DNA of 64,000 bases from the NCBI RefSeq assembly GCF_050633425.1, contig NZ_JBOEGM010000013.1, forward strand, positions 124,001 to 188,000, read 5' to 3'. Positions 1 to 6,832 of this stretch are shown here, in pieces; position 1 is the stretch's first letter, and every line of letters starts with the position of its first letter. The stretch comes from Pelagimonas sp050633425. GTDB taxonomy: Bacteria > Pseudomonadota > Alphaproteobacteria > Rhodobacterales > Rhodobacteraceae. The position numbers were made by a program, and so were the translations under genes. Below the pieces are notes generated by a model that made no database searches, was not told where the DNA came from, and was given only the letters and a program-made list of their open reading frames with translations.

Positions 1-1037
1 TGATGTGGTTTTCAGGCACGATTCTAGGAGCAATGGGGCAGGAACCTGATGTGGCGGCAAATGCCCAAATCTATTTGCGTATTGCTGGTTGGGGGATGTT
101 GCCGGCGCTGGGCGTGATGGTTTTGAAGAGCTATCTGGCAGGGTTGGAGCATACTCGGATTGTGCTCTGGATCACTTTGGCTTCGGCTGTCGTCAACATA
201 ATCGCCAATTATGCCTTGATTTTTGGTAATTGGGGGGCCCCTGAGCTTGGCCTCCAGGGCGCAGCGATTGCGTCGGTTTTGTCGACTTTGGCCGGGGTGG
301 CCTTGACGATCCTCTATGCCATTAGAAAACTTCCGCATCATCAATTGTTTGTCAGGTTTTGGAAGCCGGATACTGATATGTTTATGCGGGTCTTTAAACT
401 TGGTTTTCCCATTGGGCTTACCACGTTGGCCGAGGTCGCGCTTTTCGCCTTTTCGGCTGTGTTGATGGGCTGGCTTGGTGAAGTGCCGCTTGCGGCGCAT
501 GGTGCCGCGTTACAGATCGCAAGCGCGACTTTCATGATGCATGTCGGTTTGTCGAATGTCGCCACGATCCGAGCAGGCAATGCGAAAGGGCGCGGTGATC
601 CGCCTCATCTGGTGAGGGGATCAAAGGTGGTGATATTTATGTCCCTGTGCCTTGTGGCGATTGCCACGGCGGCTTTTTTGATCTTTCCCGAAGCCCTCTT
701 GGGAATTTTCTTTGATCCAAACGAGGCGCATTTGGACGAATTGCTGCGGATCGGTACCATCTTATTGGCTTTGGCGGCGCTGTTTCAATTGGTTGATGCA
801 ATGCAGGTTATCCATTTGGGTTTGTTGCGCGGATTGATGGATACCAAGGTTCCGATGGTTATGGCGGCTTTTGCTTATTGGATCATCGGCTTGCCGTCCG
901 CCTATGTTTTCGGCTTTGTTGTCGGCTGGGGGGCGGTTGGAATCTGGATCGGGTTGGTGGTTGGTTTGGGCCTTGCGGCGGTGCTTTTGGCGTGGCGTTT
1001 TTGGACCCATGCGGTGCCACGCTTCGGAACCGCTTGA
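1..1037 (+). CDS. MATE family efflux transporter (5' end cut by window edge)
   Basis: A polytopic inner-membrane protein of the MATE (NorM-like) multidrug/cation antiporter family. About 344 residues are present, against roughly 450 for the family, so about 100 N-terminal residues lie left of the window; the frame is open to the edge and the first visible ATG is internal. The repeated hydrophobic segments, the loop LKSYLAGLEHTRIVLW and the second-half motif LGFPIGLTTLAEVALF fit the two-bundle MATE fold. It ends 54 bases before ychF on the same strand. The substrate cannot be read from sequence; Na+- or H+-coupled drug export is the family role. Confidence 0.88.
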   Translation, partial: MWFSGTILGAMGQEPDVAANAQIYLRIAGWGMLPALGVMVLKSYLAGLEHTRIVLWITLASAVVNIIANYALIFGNWGAPELGLQGAAIASVLSTLAGVALTILYAIRKLPHHQLFVRFWKPDTDMFMRVFKLGFPIGLTTLAEVALFAFSAVLMGWLGEVPLAAHGAALQIASATFMMHVGLSNVATIRAGNAKGRGDPPHLVRGSKVVIFMSLCLVAIATAAFLIFPEALLGIFFDPNEAHLDELLRIGTILLALAALFQLVDAMQVIHLGLLRGLMDTKVPMVMAAFAYWIIGLPSAYVFGFVVGWGAVGIWIGLVVGLGLAAVLLAWRFWTHAVPRFGTA

Positions 1038-1091
1038 GTTGCCGACAGATAGGCCCTAGAAGCAGCCCGTCATAACAAAGGAGCTGCCAGC

Positions 1092-2189
1092 ATGGGCTTT
1101 CGGATGGGAATCGTGGGTCTGCCCAATGTGGGTAAGTCGACCTTGTTCAATGCGCTGACCAAAACCGCCGCCGCTCAGGCTGCGAACTTTCCGTTTTGTA
1201 CGATCGAGCCGAACGTCGGCGACGTAGCCGTACCGGATGCGCGTCTTGATAAACTGGCGGCAATTGCCGGTTCAAAACAGATCATTCCGACACGCATGAC
1301 CTTTGTGGACATCGCTGGTCTGGTCAAAGGCGCGTCCAAGGGCGAGGGGCTGGGCAACCAGTTCTTGGCAAATATCCGCGAAACCGATGCGATTGCACAT
1401 GTGCTGCGGTGTTTTGAAGATGAGGATGTGACCCATGTGGATGGTCGCGTTGATCCTGTTGCAGATGCGGAAACCATCGAAACAGAGCTGATCATTGCGG
1501 ATATGGAATCGCTGGAAAAACGACTTCAGACCATCACCCGCAAAGTACGTGGTGGCGACAAAGAAGCGGTCCAACAAGAACGCCTGATGAAAGATGCGAT
1601 GGCGATGCTTGAACAAGGCAAGCCAGCACGTTTGGTTGAGGTCGACGAAGAGGACATGAAGGCCTGGAAAATGCTGCAATTGCTGTCGACCAAGCCGGTT
1701 CTCTATGTGTGCAACGTGGACGAAGGCGAAGCATCAACCGGAAATCATCTGTCTGAAAAGGTGGCTGAAATGGCGGCTGAACAGGGCAACACTCATGTGG
1801 TGATTTCGGCCAAGATCGAAGAAGAGATTAGCCAGCTTGAGGACGACGAAGCCGAGATGTTCCTGAGCGAACTTGGTCTTGAGGAAGCTGGCCTGGATCG
1901 GCTTATCAAGGCGGGTTATGAGCTTTTGCACCTTGAAACCTACTTTACCGTCGGCCCCAAAGAGGCGCGCGCTTGGACGATCAAGCAAGGCACCCTTGCC
2001 CCGCAGGCCGCTGGTGTCATCCACGGTGATTTTGAGCGCGGGTTTATCCGCGCCGAAACAATTGCTTATGACGATTATTTGTCATGCAACGGTGAAAACG
2101 GTGCCAAGGATGCTGGCAAAATGCGGGCAGAAGGCAAAGGCTATCTGGTTAAAGATGGCGATGTGTTGCACTTTCTGTTCAACACCTAA
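1092..2189 (+). CDS. ychF: Redox-regulated ATPase YchF (Obg-family)
   Basis: A cytosolic P-loop protein of the Obg/YchF subfamily that binds ATP rather than GTP and associates with ribosomes. The P-loop GLPNVGKST is at residues 9-17. The usual NKxD specificity motif is replaced by NVDE (in TKPVLYVCNVDE), the hallmark that separates YchF from true GTPases. A C-terminal TGS domain follows (around TYFTVGPKEARAWTI). The 365-residue length is full for the family. The ATG is preceded by AAAGGAG at good spacing, and the start matches the conserved N terminus. It has its own terminator at 2213-2241. A housekeeping gene, identified with high certainty. Confidence 0.97.
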   Translation: MGFRMGIVGLPNVGKSTLFNALTKTAAAQAANFPFCTIEPNVGDVAVPDARLDKLAAIAGSKQIIPTRMTFVDIAGLVKGASKGEGLGNQFLANIRETDAIAHVLRCFEDEDVTHVDGRVDPVADAETIETELIIADMESLEKRLQTITRKVRGGDKEAVQQERLMKDAMAMLEQGKPARLVEVDEEDMKAWKMLQLLSTKPVLYVCNVDEGEASTGNHLSEKVAEMAAEQGNTHVVISAKIEEEISQLEDDEAEMFLSELGLEEAGLDRLIKAGYELLHLETYFTVGPKEARAWTIKQGTLAPQAAGVIHGDFERGFIRAETIAYDDYLSCNGENGAKDAGKMRAEGKGYLVKDGDVLHFLFNT

Positions 2190-2212
2190 GCCAGACCAAA
2201 TAAAGCAGACCA

Positions 2213-2241
2213 AGCCGCATGATTAGTCATGCGGCTTTTTT
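2213..2241 (+). terminator. Rho-independent terminator of ychF
   Basis: A perfect 10-bp stem (AGCCGCATGA / TCATGCGGCT) with loop TTAG, followed by six T residues, lies 23 bases after the ychF stop codon. Confidence 0.93.
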
Positions 2242-2363
2242 GTTGGATGTGACGACCTTGCCGTTTCAAGAGATTCGCGGGTGCGGTTCAAGTGAACTCA
2301 ACCTGTAAGAGGTTCGCCTGAGCGCAGTTGAGGAGAGTCAAAACGTCAGCTGACATTTCAACC

Positions 2364-2588
2364 GATGGCAGTCTTCAAGACAATTCTCTTCAAGGCGGGC
2401 AGGGGACGACACCCTAACCTGGCGCGGCGGTGATGACGATGTTACGGGCGGAATAAAGTCCCAATGACAGCTTCACAGGGCTCGACACTGACCTAGATGA
2501 TGCCTTCTTCGAGTATATGTCAGGATACTTTTTTGCCGGCTCTACGTCTGATCTTGTCCAACTAAGCGAGGGGACTGGTGAACTATAG
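2364..2588 (+). pseudogene. Possible remnant of an RTX calcium-binding repeat protein gene
   Basis: In the 500-base gap between ychF and the next gene, translation in shifting frames gives GSLQDNSLQGGQG (from 2364), then after a +1-type shift DDTLTWRGGDDDVTGG (2405-2452), then an open stretch of 34 codons (2484-2588) ending in TAG. The GGxGDDxLxGG rhythm is that of RTX nonapeptide repeats of type I secreted proteins. Frames are broken and there is no start codon, so this would be a dead gene fragment. The frame joins are my inference; the rest of 2242-2740 holds nothing else I recognise. Confidence 0.4.
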
Positions 2589-2665
2589 GACCAACCCCCA
2601 CATAGTTGTCGGCCTCCAATACGAGAGCATGTTCCGAGTCCCTAGAGACGTCTGAACCAGTCTGA

Positions 2666-2690
2666 CCCCGTGGCAACGGGGGGCTTTTTG
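2666..2690 (+). terminator. Hairpin with T-run, probable orphan terminator
   Basis: CCCCGT-GGCA-ACGGGG forms a 6-bp GC-rich stem, followed by GG, C and a run of five T. It lies about 80 bases after the end of the possible RTX remnant and before the SLAC1-type gene, so it may be the surviving terminator of the lost gene or the 3' end of a small RNA. Confidence 0.5.
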
Positions 2691-2767
2691 CTTTGACCAG
2701 ACATGCTAGGAAGGGTAAAGAAATATTCTGAAATTAATATATGAAAAGATATGGATCGGGCATTGCT

Positions 2768-3745
2768 ATGACGGCCAAAAATGACGCGCCTCACGAGAGC
2801 AAATTACAACATCTTCCGGTGACTTTGTTTGCTACGGTCATGGGCCTTGCTGGTACATCTTTGGCGCTGCACATGGCCGAGACCCAGATGGGGTTTGGTC
2901 ATGCGATGTCGCGCAGTCTCCTCTGGATGACGGTGCTCGATTTCGCTGTGATCTTGGCGTTTTATGGGCTGAAAGCAATCCGGTTCCCCAAAACGATCAC
3001 CGAAGAATGGCTCCACCCGGTCAAGCTTGCGTTTTTTCCTGCGATTTCGATATCGCTTTTGCTTCTGGCAACTGCCATGCGCGGCGATGCGCCCCTTGTT
3101 GCACGTGGGCTTTGGTGCCTTGGTGCGGCGTTGCAAGCTGGGCTGACATTGGCCGTGATTTCTGGTTGGATAGGTCGGCGGCCTTTCCAACCCATGCATA
3201 TTTCACCTGCTTGGTTTATTCCTGCGGTAGGCAATGTGGTCGCCCCGATTGCAGGTATTCCACTGGGCTTTGTCGAACTCAGCTGGCTGTTTTTCGCGAC
3301 CGGGATGATATTTTGGGTGGTGCTTTTGACCCTCGTGATGAACCGCCTCATCTTTCACGATCCCTTGCCTGGTCGGCTCTTGCCGACATTGGCTATCCTA
3401 ATTGCCCCACCAGCCGTCGGATTTTTGGCGTGGCTCCAGCTTAATGGTGGCGTGCTCGATCCCTTCGCCCGCATTCTGTTTTATGCGGCGATCACGTTTT
3501 TTGCGATTGTGTCTGTTCAGGCTCGCGGGTTTTTGAAACTGCCCTTTGCCCTGTCATTCTGGGCACTTAGCTTTCCAATTGCGGCCCTATCACTTGCCAC
3601 CTTTCGCTACGCTGACCTAAGCTCATCACAACCCCATTCAATCCTTGCCGTTGCGTTCTTGATCGTCTTGGTCTTGGTCGTCTTAGGTTTGATCTGGCGA
3701 ACAGGCCTTGCTGTACTGCGTGGGGAAATCTGTCAGCCTGAGTGA
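2768..3745 (+). CDS. SLAC1/TehA (TDT) family anion channel or transporter
   Basis: An integral membrane protein of about 325 residues with ten predicted hydrophobic segments, of the tellurite-resistance/dicarboxylate transporter (TDT) family that includes TehA and plant SLAC1. The family opening VTLFATVMGLAGTSLAL is near residue 20. I chose ATG 2768; an in-frame ATG at 2741 would add nine residues and has no better ribosome site. The stop codon is separated by one base from the end of the convergent GntR gene, so the two transcription units meet tail to tail. The permeant ion (chloride, nitrate, sulfite or dicarboxylate) cannot be assigned. Confidence 0.82.
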   Translation: MTAKNDAPHESKLQHLPVTLFATVMGLAGTSLALHMAETQMGFGHAMSRSLLWMTVLDFAVILAFYGLKAIRFPKTITEEWLHPVKLAFFPAISISLLLLATAMRGDAPLVARGLWCLGAALQAGLTLAVISGWIGRRPFQPMHISPAWFIPAVGNVVAPIAGIPLGFVELSWLFFATGMIFWVVLLTLVMNRLIFHDPLPGRLLPTLAILIAPPAVGFLAWLQLNGGVLDPFARILFYAAITFFAIVSVQARGFLKLPFALSFWALSFPIAALSLATFRYADLSSSQPHSILAVAFLIVLVLVVLGLIWRTGLAVLRGEICQPE

Positions 3746-3746
3746 A

Positions 3747-4424
3747 TTACTCAGACTGAGAGAAGAGCGCAGGATTGTCATGACGTATCTGCGGAAGGAC
3801 CTGTTGTGCCTTGCTCAGATGCGTTTTGAGCAGTGATTTCGCGCAATCAGTCTGGCCAGAGCTCAATGCGTCAAGGATATCATGATGTTCCTTCAGAGAG
3901 TCTTTTCGGTGGAACGCTTGGGTCAGCCAGCGCACACGATCCAAGTGGCCCTTTTGCTCCAATATCAGCGACCAAATATGCCCACGGCCAGCCAGATCGC
4001 ACAGCTTGTGGTGAAATGACTCGTCCAGAGCATTGAATTCAGTACCATTATTTTCAAGCATGGCTTGTTCTTGACGGTCGAGTATATCTGCCAAAGATTT
4101 GAGACGATCCGCGCTCAGGGGCGGTAGCTCTTGGAGGCAGGCGCATTCCAAAGCCCTCCGAATGAACATCGCGTTTAACACTTGCTCTTCAGAAATTCGA
4201 GACACCAGAGTGCCTCTTTGTGGTAGGATTTCGACGTAGCCACGTTGCGACAGCCGGAAAAAGGCGTCGCGTACGGGCTGGCGCGAGACGCCAAGCTGCT
4301 CTGCGATATCAGCTTCAGAAAGCCGTTCCCCTGGTCGCAAATCCAATTTGGTGATGGCTTGGAAAAGGTTGTCAAACACTCGGTCGGTGATTGATCGCGC
4401 GGGGCGCATAATTTTGGTTTTCAT
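3747..4424 (-). CDS. GntR family regulator, FadR (FCD) subfamily
   Basis: A DNA-binding regulator with an N-terminal winged helix (RPGERLSEADIAEQLGVSRQPVRDAFFRL) and an all-helical FCD ligand domain with the usual metal-binding His spacing (FHHKLCDLAGRGHI). About 225 residues, normal for the subfamily. The frame opens at 4445, but that ATG lies inside a near-palindrome (4437-4455) that looks like an operator, so I prefer ATG 4424. The neighbours give no pathway: the SLAC1-type gene is convergent and a TetR gene follows on the same strand. Effector unknown. Confidence 0.85.
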   Translation of the reverse strand: MKTKIMRPARSITDRVFDNLFQAITKLDLRPGERLSEADIAEQLGVSRQPVRDAFFRLSQRGYVEILPQRGTLVSRISEEQVLNAMFIRRALECACLQELPPLSADRLKSLADILDRQEQAMLENNGTEFNALDESFHHKLCDLAGRGHIWSLILEQKGHLDRVRWLTQAFHRKDSLKEHHDILDALSSGQTDCAKSLLKTHLSKAQQVLPQIRHDNPALFSQSE

Positions 4425-4436
4425 AGGTTGGCAGAC

Positions 4437-4455
4437 CTGACACAATTTGTGACAG
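4437..4455. promoter_or_regulatory. Inverted repeat upstream of gntR (probable autoregulatory operator)
   Basis: Read on the minus strand, CTGTCACAAATTGTGTCAG is a 19-bp palindrome apart from one symmetrical mismatch pair and an odd centre. It sits 13-31 bases upstream of the chosen gntR start, where a FadR-type repressor would act. Confidence 0.5.
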
Positions 4456-4469
4456 TATATTGCCGAAAA

Positions 4470-4484
4470 GAATTGTTACAATTC
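4470..4484. promoter_or_regulatory. Second palindrome in the gntR upstream region
   Basis: GAATTGTTACAATTC is a perfect 15-bp palindrome around a single central T, about 30 bases upstream of the first inverted repeat. It could be a second operator or a promoter-associated site. Confidence 0.4.
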
Positions 4485-4527
4485 TAACCGTTAAGAATGG
4501 TTAACGGGTTGAGCCAACAAGCATCAG

Positions 4528-5145
4528 CTATCCGCTGTGATTGTGTCGCGCAAAAAACCTATGTTTGTCGGTGTCTTCCACAGGACGCCCTGTATAGACC
4601 TCAATATAATCCGGCATGGCATTGATGCGCTCAGAGCGGTCTTCGTAAACCTGCATCGAAATGTATCCGATCTGGGTGTAGACGATTGTCATCGCCCTGA
4701 CCTTGGCCTGAGCCGCTGAATACCCAAACCGTTCAAACATCTGCTGAATAGCCTTGCCGCGGGCGGCATCCGCGTCATCCAAACGCTTTTGCAGGCCGAA
4801 ATCATTGCGCGCCCAGTTGCGGATCGCCAAATCAAGCTTGGCATCAAAGAGGGTCTCATCCAGCCAACAGTCAAACAGATTGAACATCGCCTCGGTTATG
4901 CTTTCCGCATAAGCCTCTGCTCTGGATATCAAATTACCGGTGTTTTTCTCTTCCCACCGGCTGACAATGGCATCCAAAAGCGCATCTCGATCTTTGAAAT
5001 GCCAATAGAAACCGGTGCGTGCCAAGCCGAGCTTTTTGGCAAGCGGCATGACTTTGACCGCATCAACTCCGTTTTGCGTGAGCAACTCATACGCAGCGTC
5101 GAGCCAGACAGCTTCACTGCCTTTTTGTCGGGGATGTTCGGTCAT
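4528..5145 (-). CDS. TetR family transcriptional regulator
   Basis: 205 residues with an N-terminal helix-turn-helix (ELLTQNGVDAVKVMPLAKKLGLARTGFYWHFKDRDALLDAI, residues about 18-58) and a helical effector domain. It is divergent from the methyltransferase gene at 5252. The shared 106-base gap contains a perfect 18-bp palindrome (5185-5202), so it probably represses itself and the methyltransferase/demethylase pair in response to a methylated compound. That link is inferred from position. Ligand unknown. Confidence 0.88.
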   Translation of the reverse strand: MTEHPRQKGSEAVWLDAAYELLTQNGVDAVKVMPLAKKLGLARTGFYWHFKDRDALLDAIVSRWEEKNTGNLISRAEAYAESITEAMFNLFDCWLDETLFDAKLDLAIRNWARNDFGLQKRLDDADAARGKAIQQMFERFGYSAAQAKVRAMTIVYTQIGYISMQVYEDRSERINAMPDYIEVYTGRPVEDTDKHRFFARHNHSG

Positions 5146-5184
5146 GATCTCTTTTTATCAGTGACATCGCGTATTCACAAGTTT

Positions 5185-5202
5185 CTTGACACATGTGTCA
5201 AG
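5185..5202. promoter_or_regulatory. TetR-type operator between tetR and mttB-like gene
   Basis: CTTGACACATGTGTCAAG is a perfect 18-bp palindrome, 40 bases from the tetR start and 50 bases before the preferred start of the methyltransferase gene. An alternative TTG start at 5186 lies inside it, which argues against that longer reading. Confidence 0.7.
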
Positions 5203-5251
5203 TTTGAAGGACGCTCATGTCATGAGAGACTCAGCCGAGGGAGGGCCCGAC

Positions 5252-6820
5252 ATGCAACTAGAGACCCAGGAAAAAGTTCGGCGCCGACGCAGATCGGGCT
5301 CCAAGCCCCAGCGCAGTTCCGCGCCCGGCCAAAATCCGCACCTTTATGTGCCTTATATCACTCGGAAAATTCCGCCATATGACCTGCTGGGAGACGAAGG
5401 GCTGAGCCAAATCGAAGCGGCCTGTGATCGGATTTTGTCGGATATCGGCATGGAGTTTCGCGATGATCCCGAGGCGGTCGATCTGTTCCGCAAGGCTGGG
5501 GCAGATGTCACCCCGGTTGCGCAAAACGCATGGAACTTGCGCTTTGAGCCGGGCATGGTGCGCGATCTTCTGAAAACTGCGCCGGCGCGGTTTACCCAAC
5601 TTGCTCGTAACCCTGAAAAGTCGGTGGAAATAGGAGGTGACGCCACAGTTTTTGCACCGTCCTACGGCTCTCCGTTTGTGATGGATCTCGATCAGGGGCG
5701 GCGATATGGCACGATCCAGGATTTCGAGAATTTTGTGAAACTGGCGCAATCTTCACCTTGGCTACATCACTCAGGCGGTACAATTTGCGAGCCAACGGAC
5801 ATCCCGGTGAACAAGCGGCATTTGGACATGGTCTATGCCCATATGCGCTATTCTGACCGGCCATTTTTGGGGTCTATCACCGCCCCAGAACGTGCAGCTG
5901 ACAGTATCGAAATGTGCCGCGTTTTATTTGGCGAAAGCGTCGTTGACCAAAACTGCGTGATCATGGGAAACTTCAACACCACGTCGCCGTTGGTTCTTGA
6001 TGGTGTCACCACAAAAGGCATTCGTGAATACGCGGCAGCCGGGCAGGGGAGCATCCATTTGCCCTTCTTGCTTGGCGGGGCCGTCTCACCTTTGACAATG
6101 GCAGGCGCTTGCGCACAATCCTTGGCTGAAAGCATGGTGTCTTGTGCATTGACGCAACTCGTTCGCCCCGGTGCGCCTGCGATTTTGGCGGCATTTCTCA
6201 GTTCTATGTCGCTGCGCTCGGGGTCTCCGACGTTTGGCACACCTGAACCTGCGCTGGGGTCGCTTGTCATGGGGCAATTGGCCCGTCGTTTGGACATGCC
6301 GCTACGATGCGCAGGCAGCTTTAGCACCTCCAAGCTCCCCGATGCCCAAGCCATGCAGCAAAGCATGATGTCGATGATGTCCGCCATTCAAAGCGGCGGG
6401 CATTACATTTTGCATTCGGCGGGGTTTTTGGATGGCTTGCTGTCGATGTCCTATGAGAAATTCGTCATGGATACAGATATGTGCGGGGCCCTGCATGCCT
6501 ATCTGAACGGTTTTGAGGTCAATCAGGACAGTTTGGGTGTGGAAGCCCTCGCGCAGAATGGTCCGGGCGAGCATTTGTTCGGAACCGACCACACCCTGCG
6601 CCACTATGAAACCGCCTATTGGGATAGCGGTTTGAACGATGATCAACCCTTTGAAACATGGGACGAACAGGGGGGGATTGACGCGGCGAGCCGGTCGAAC
6701 CAACGTTGGAAAGCGACCTTGCAAACATATGAGGCACCGCCGTTGGATATCGCGACCGACGAGGCGCTCAAGGATTTTATGGCGCGTAAAAAGGCCAGCA
6801 TGACCGATATGTGGTACTAA
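5252..6820 (+). CDS. MttB-family (trimethylamine/betaine) methyltransferase, non-pyrrolysine
   Basis: A COG5598 protein of 522 residues related to methanogen trimethylamine methyltransferase MttB. Archaeal MttB needs an in-frame amber codon for pyrrolysine; none is present, so this belongs to the larger non-Pyl branch, whose characterised members (for example glycine betaine methyltransferase MtgB) demethylate quaternary amines onto a corrinoid protein. The start is ATG 5252, after GAGGGAGG at ideal spacing; the frame also has ATG 5222 and TTG 5186. A basic N-terminal stretch (KVRRRRRSGSKPQ) precedes the TIM-barrel core. No corrinoid protein is encoded nearby. It is followed after 12 bases by a TMADH-like gene, so the pair probably strips N-methyl groups; the substrate is not readable. 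Confidence 0.85.
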   Translation: MQLETQEKVRRRRRSGSKPQRSSAPGQNPHLYVPYITRKIPPYDLLGDEGLSQIEAACDRILSDIGMEFRDDPEAVDLFRKAGADVTPVAQNAWNLRFEPGMVRDLLKTAPARFTQLARNPEKSVEIGGDATVFAPSYGSPFVMDLDQGRRYGTIQDFENFVKLAQSSPWLHHSGGTICEPTDIPVNKRHLDMVYAHMRYSDRPFLGSITAPERAADSIEMCRVLFGESVVDQNCVIMGNFNTTSPLVLDGVTTKGIREYAAAGQGSIHLPFLLGGAVSPLTMAGACAQSLAESMVSCALTQLVRPGAPAILAAFLSSMSLRSGSPTFGTPEPALGSLVMGQLARRLDMPLRCAGSFSTSKLPDAQAMQQSMMSMMSAIQSGGHYILHSAGFLDGLLSMSYEKFVMDTDMCGALHAYLNGFEVNQDSLGVEALAQNGPGEHLFGTDHTLRHYETAYWDSGLNDDQPFETWDEQGGIDAASRSNQRWKATLQTYEAPPLDIATDEALKDFMARKKASMTDMWY

Positions 6821-6832
6821 GGAACAAAACAG

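Noticed and set aside
5252..6820. Pyrrolysine-containing MttB
   Set aside because: No in-frame TAG codon occurs before the stop, so pyrrolysine decoding is not needed.
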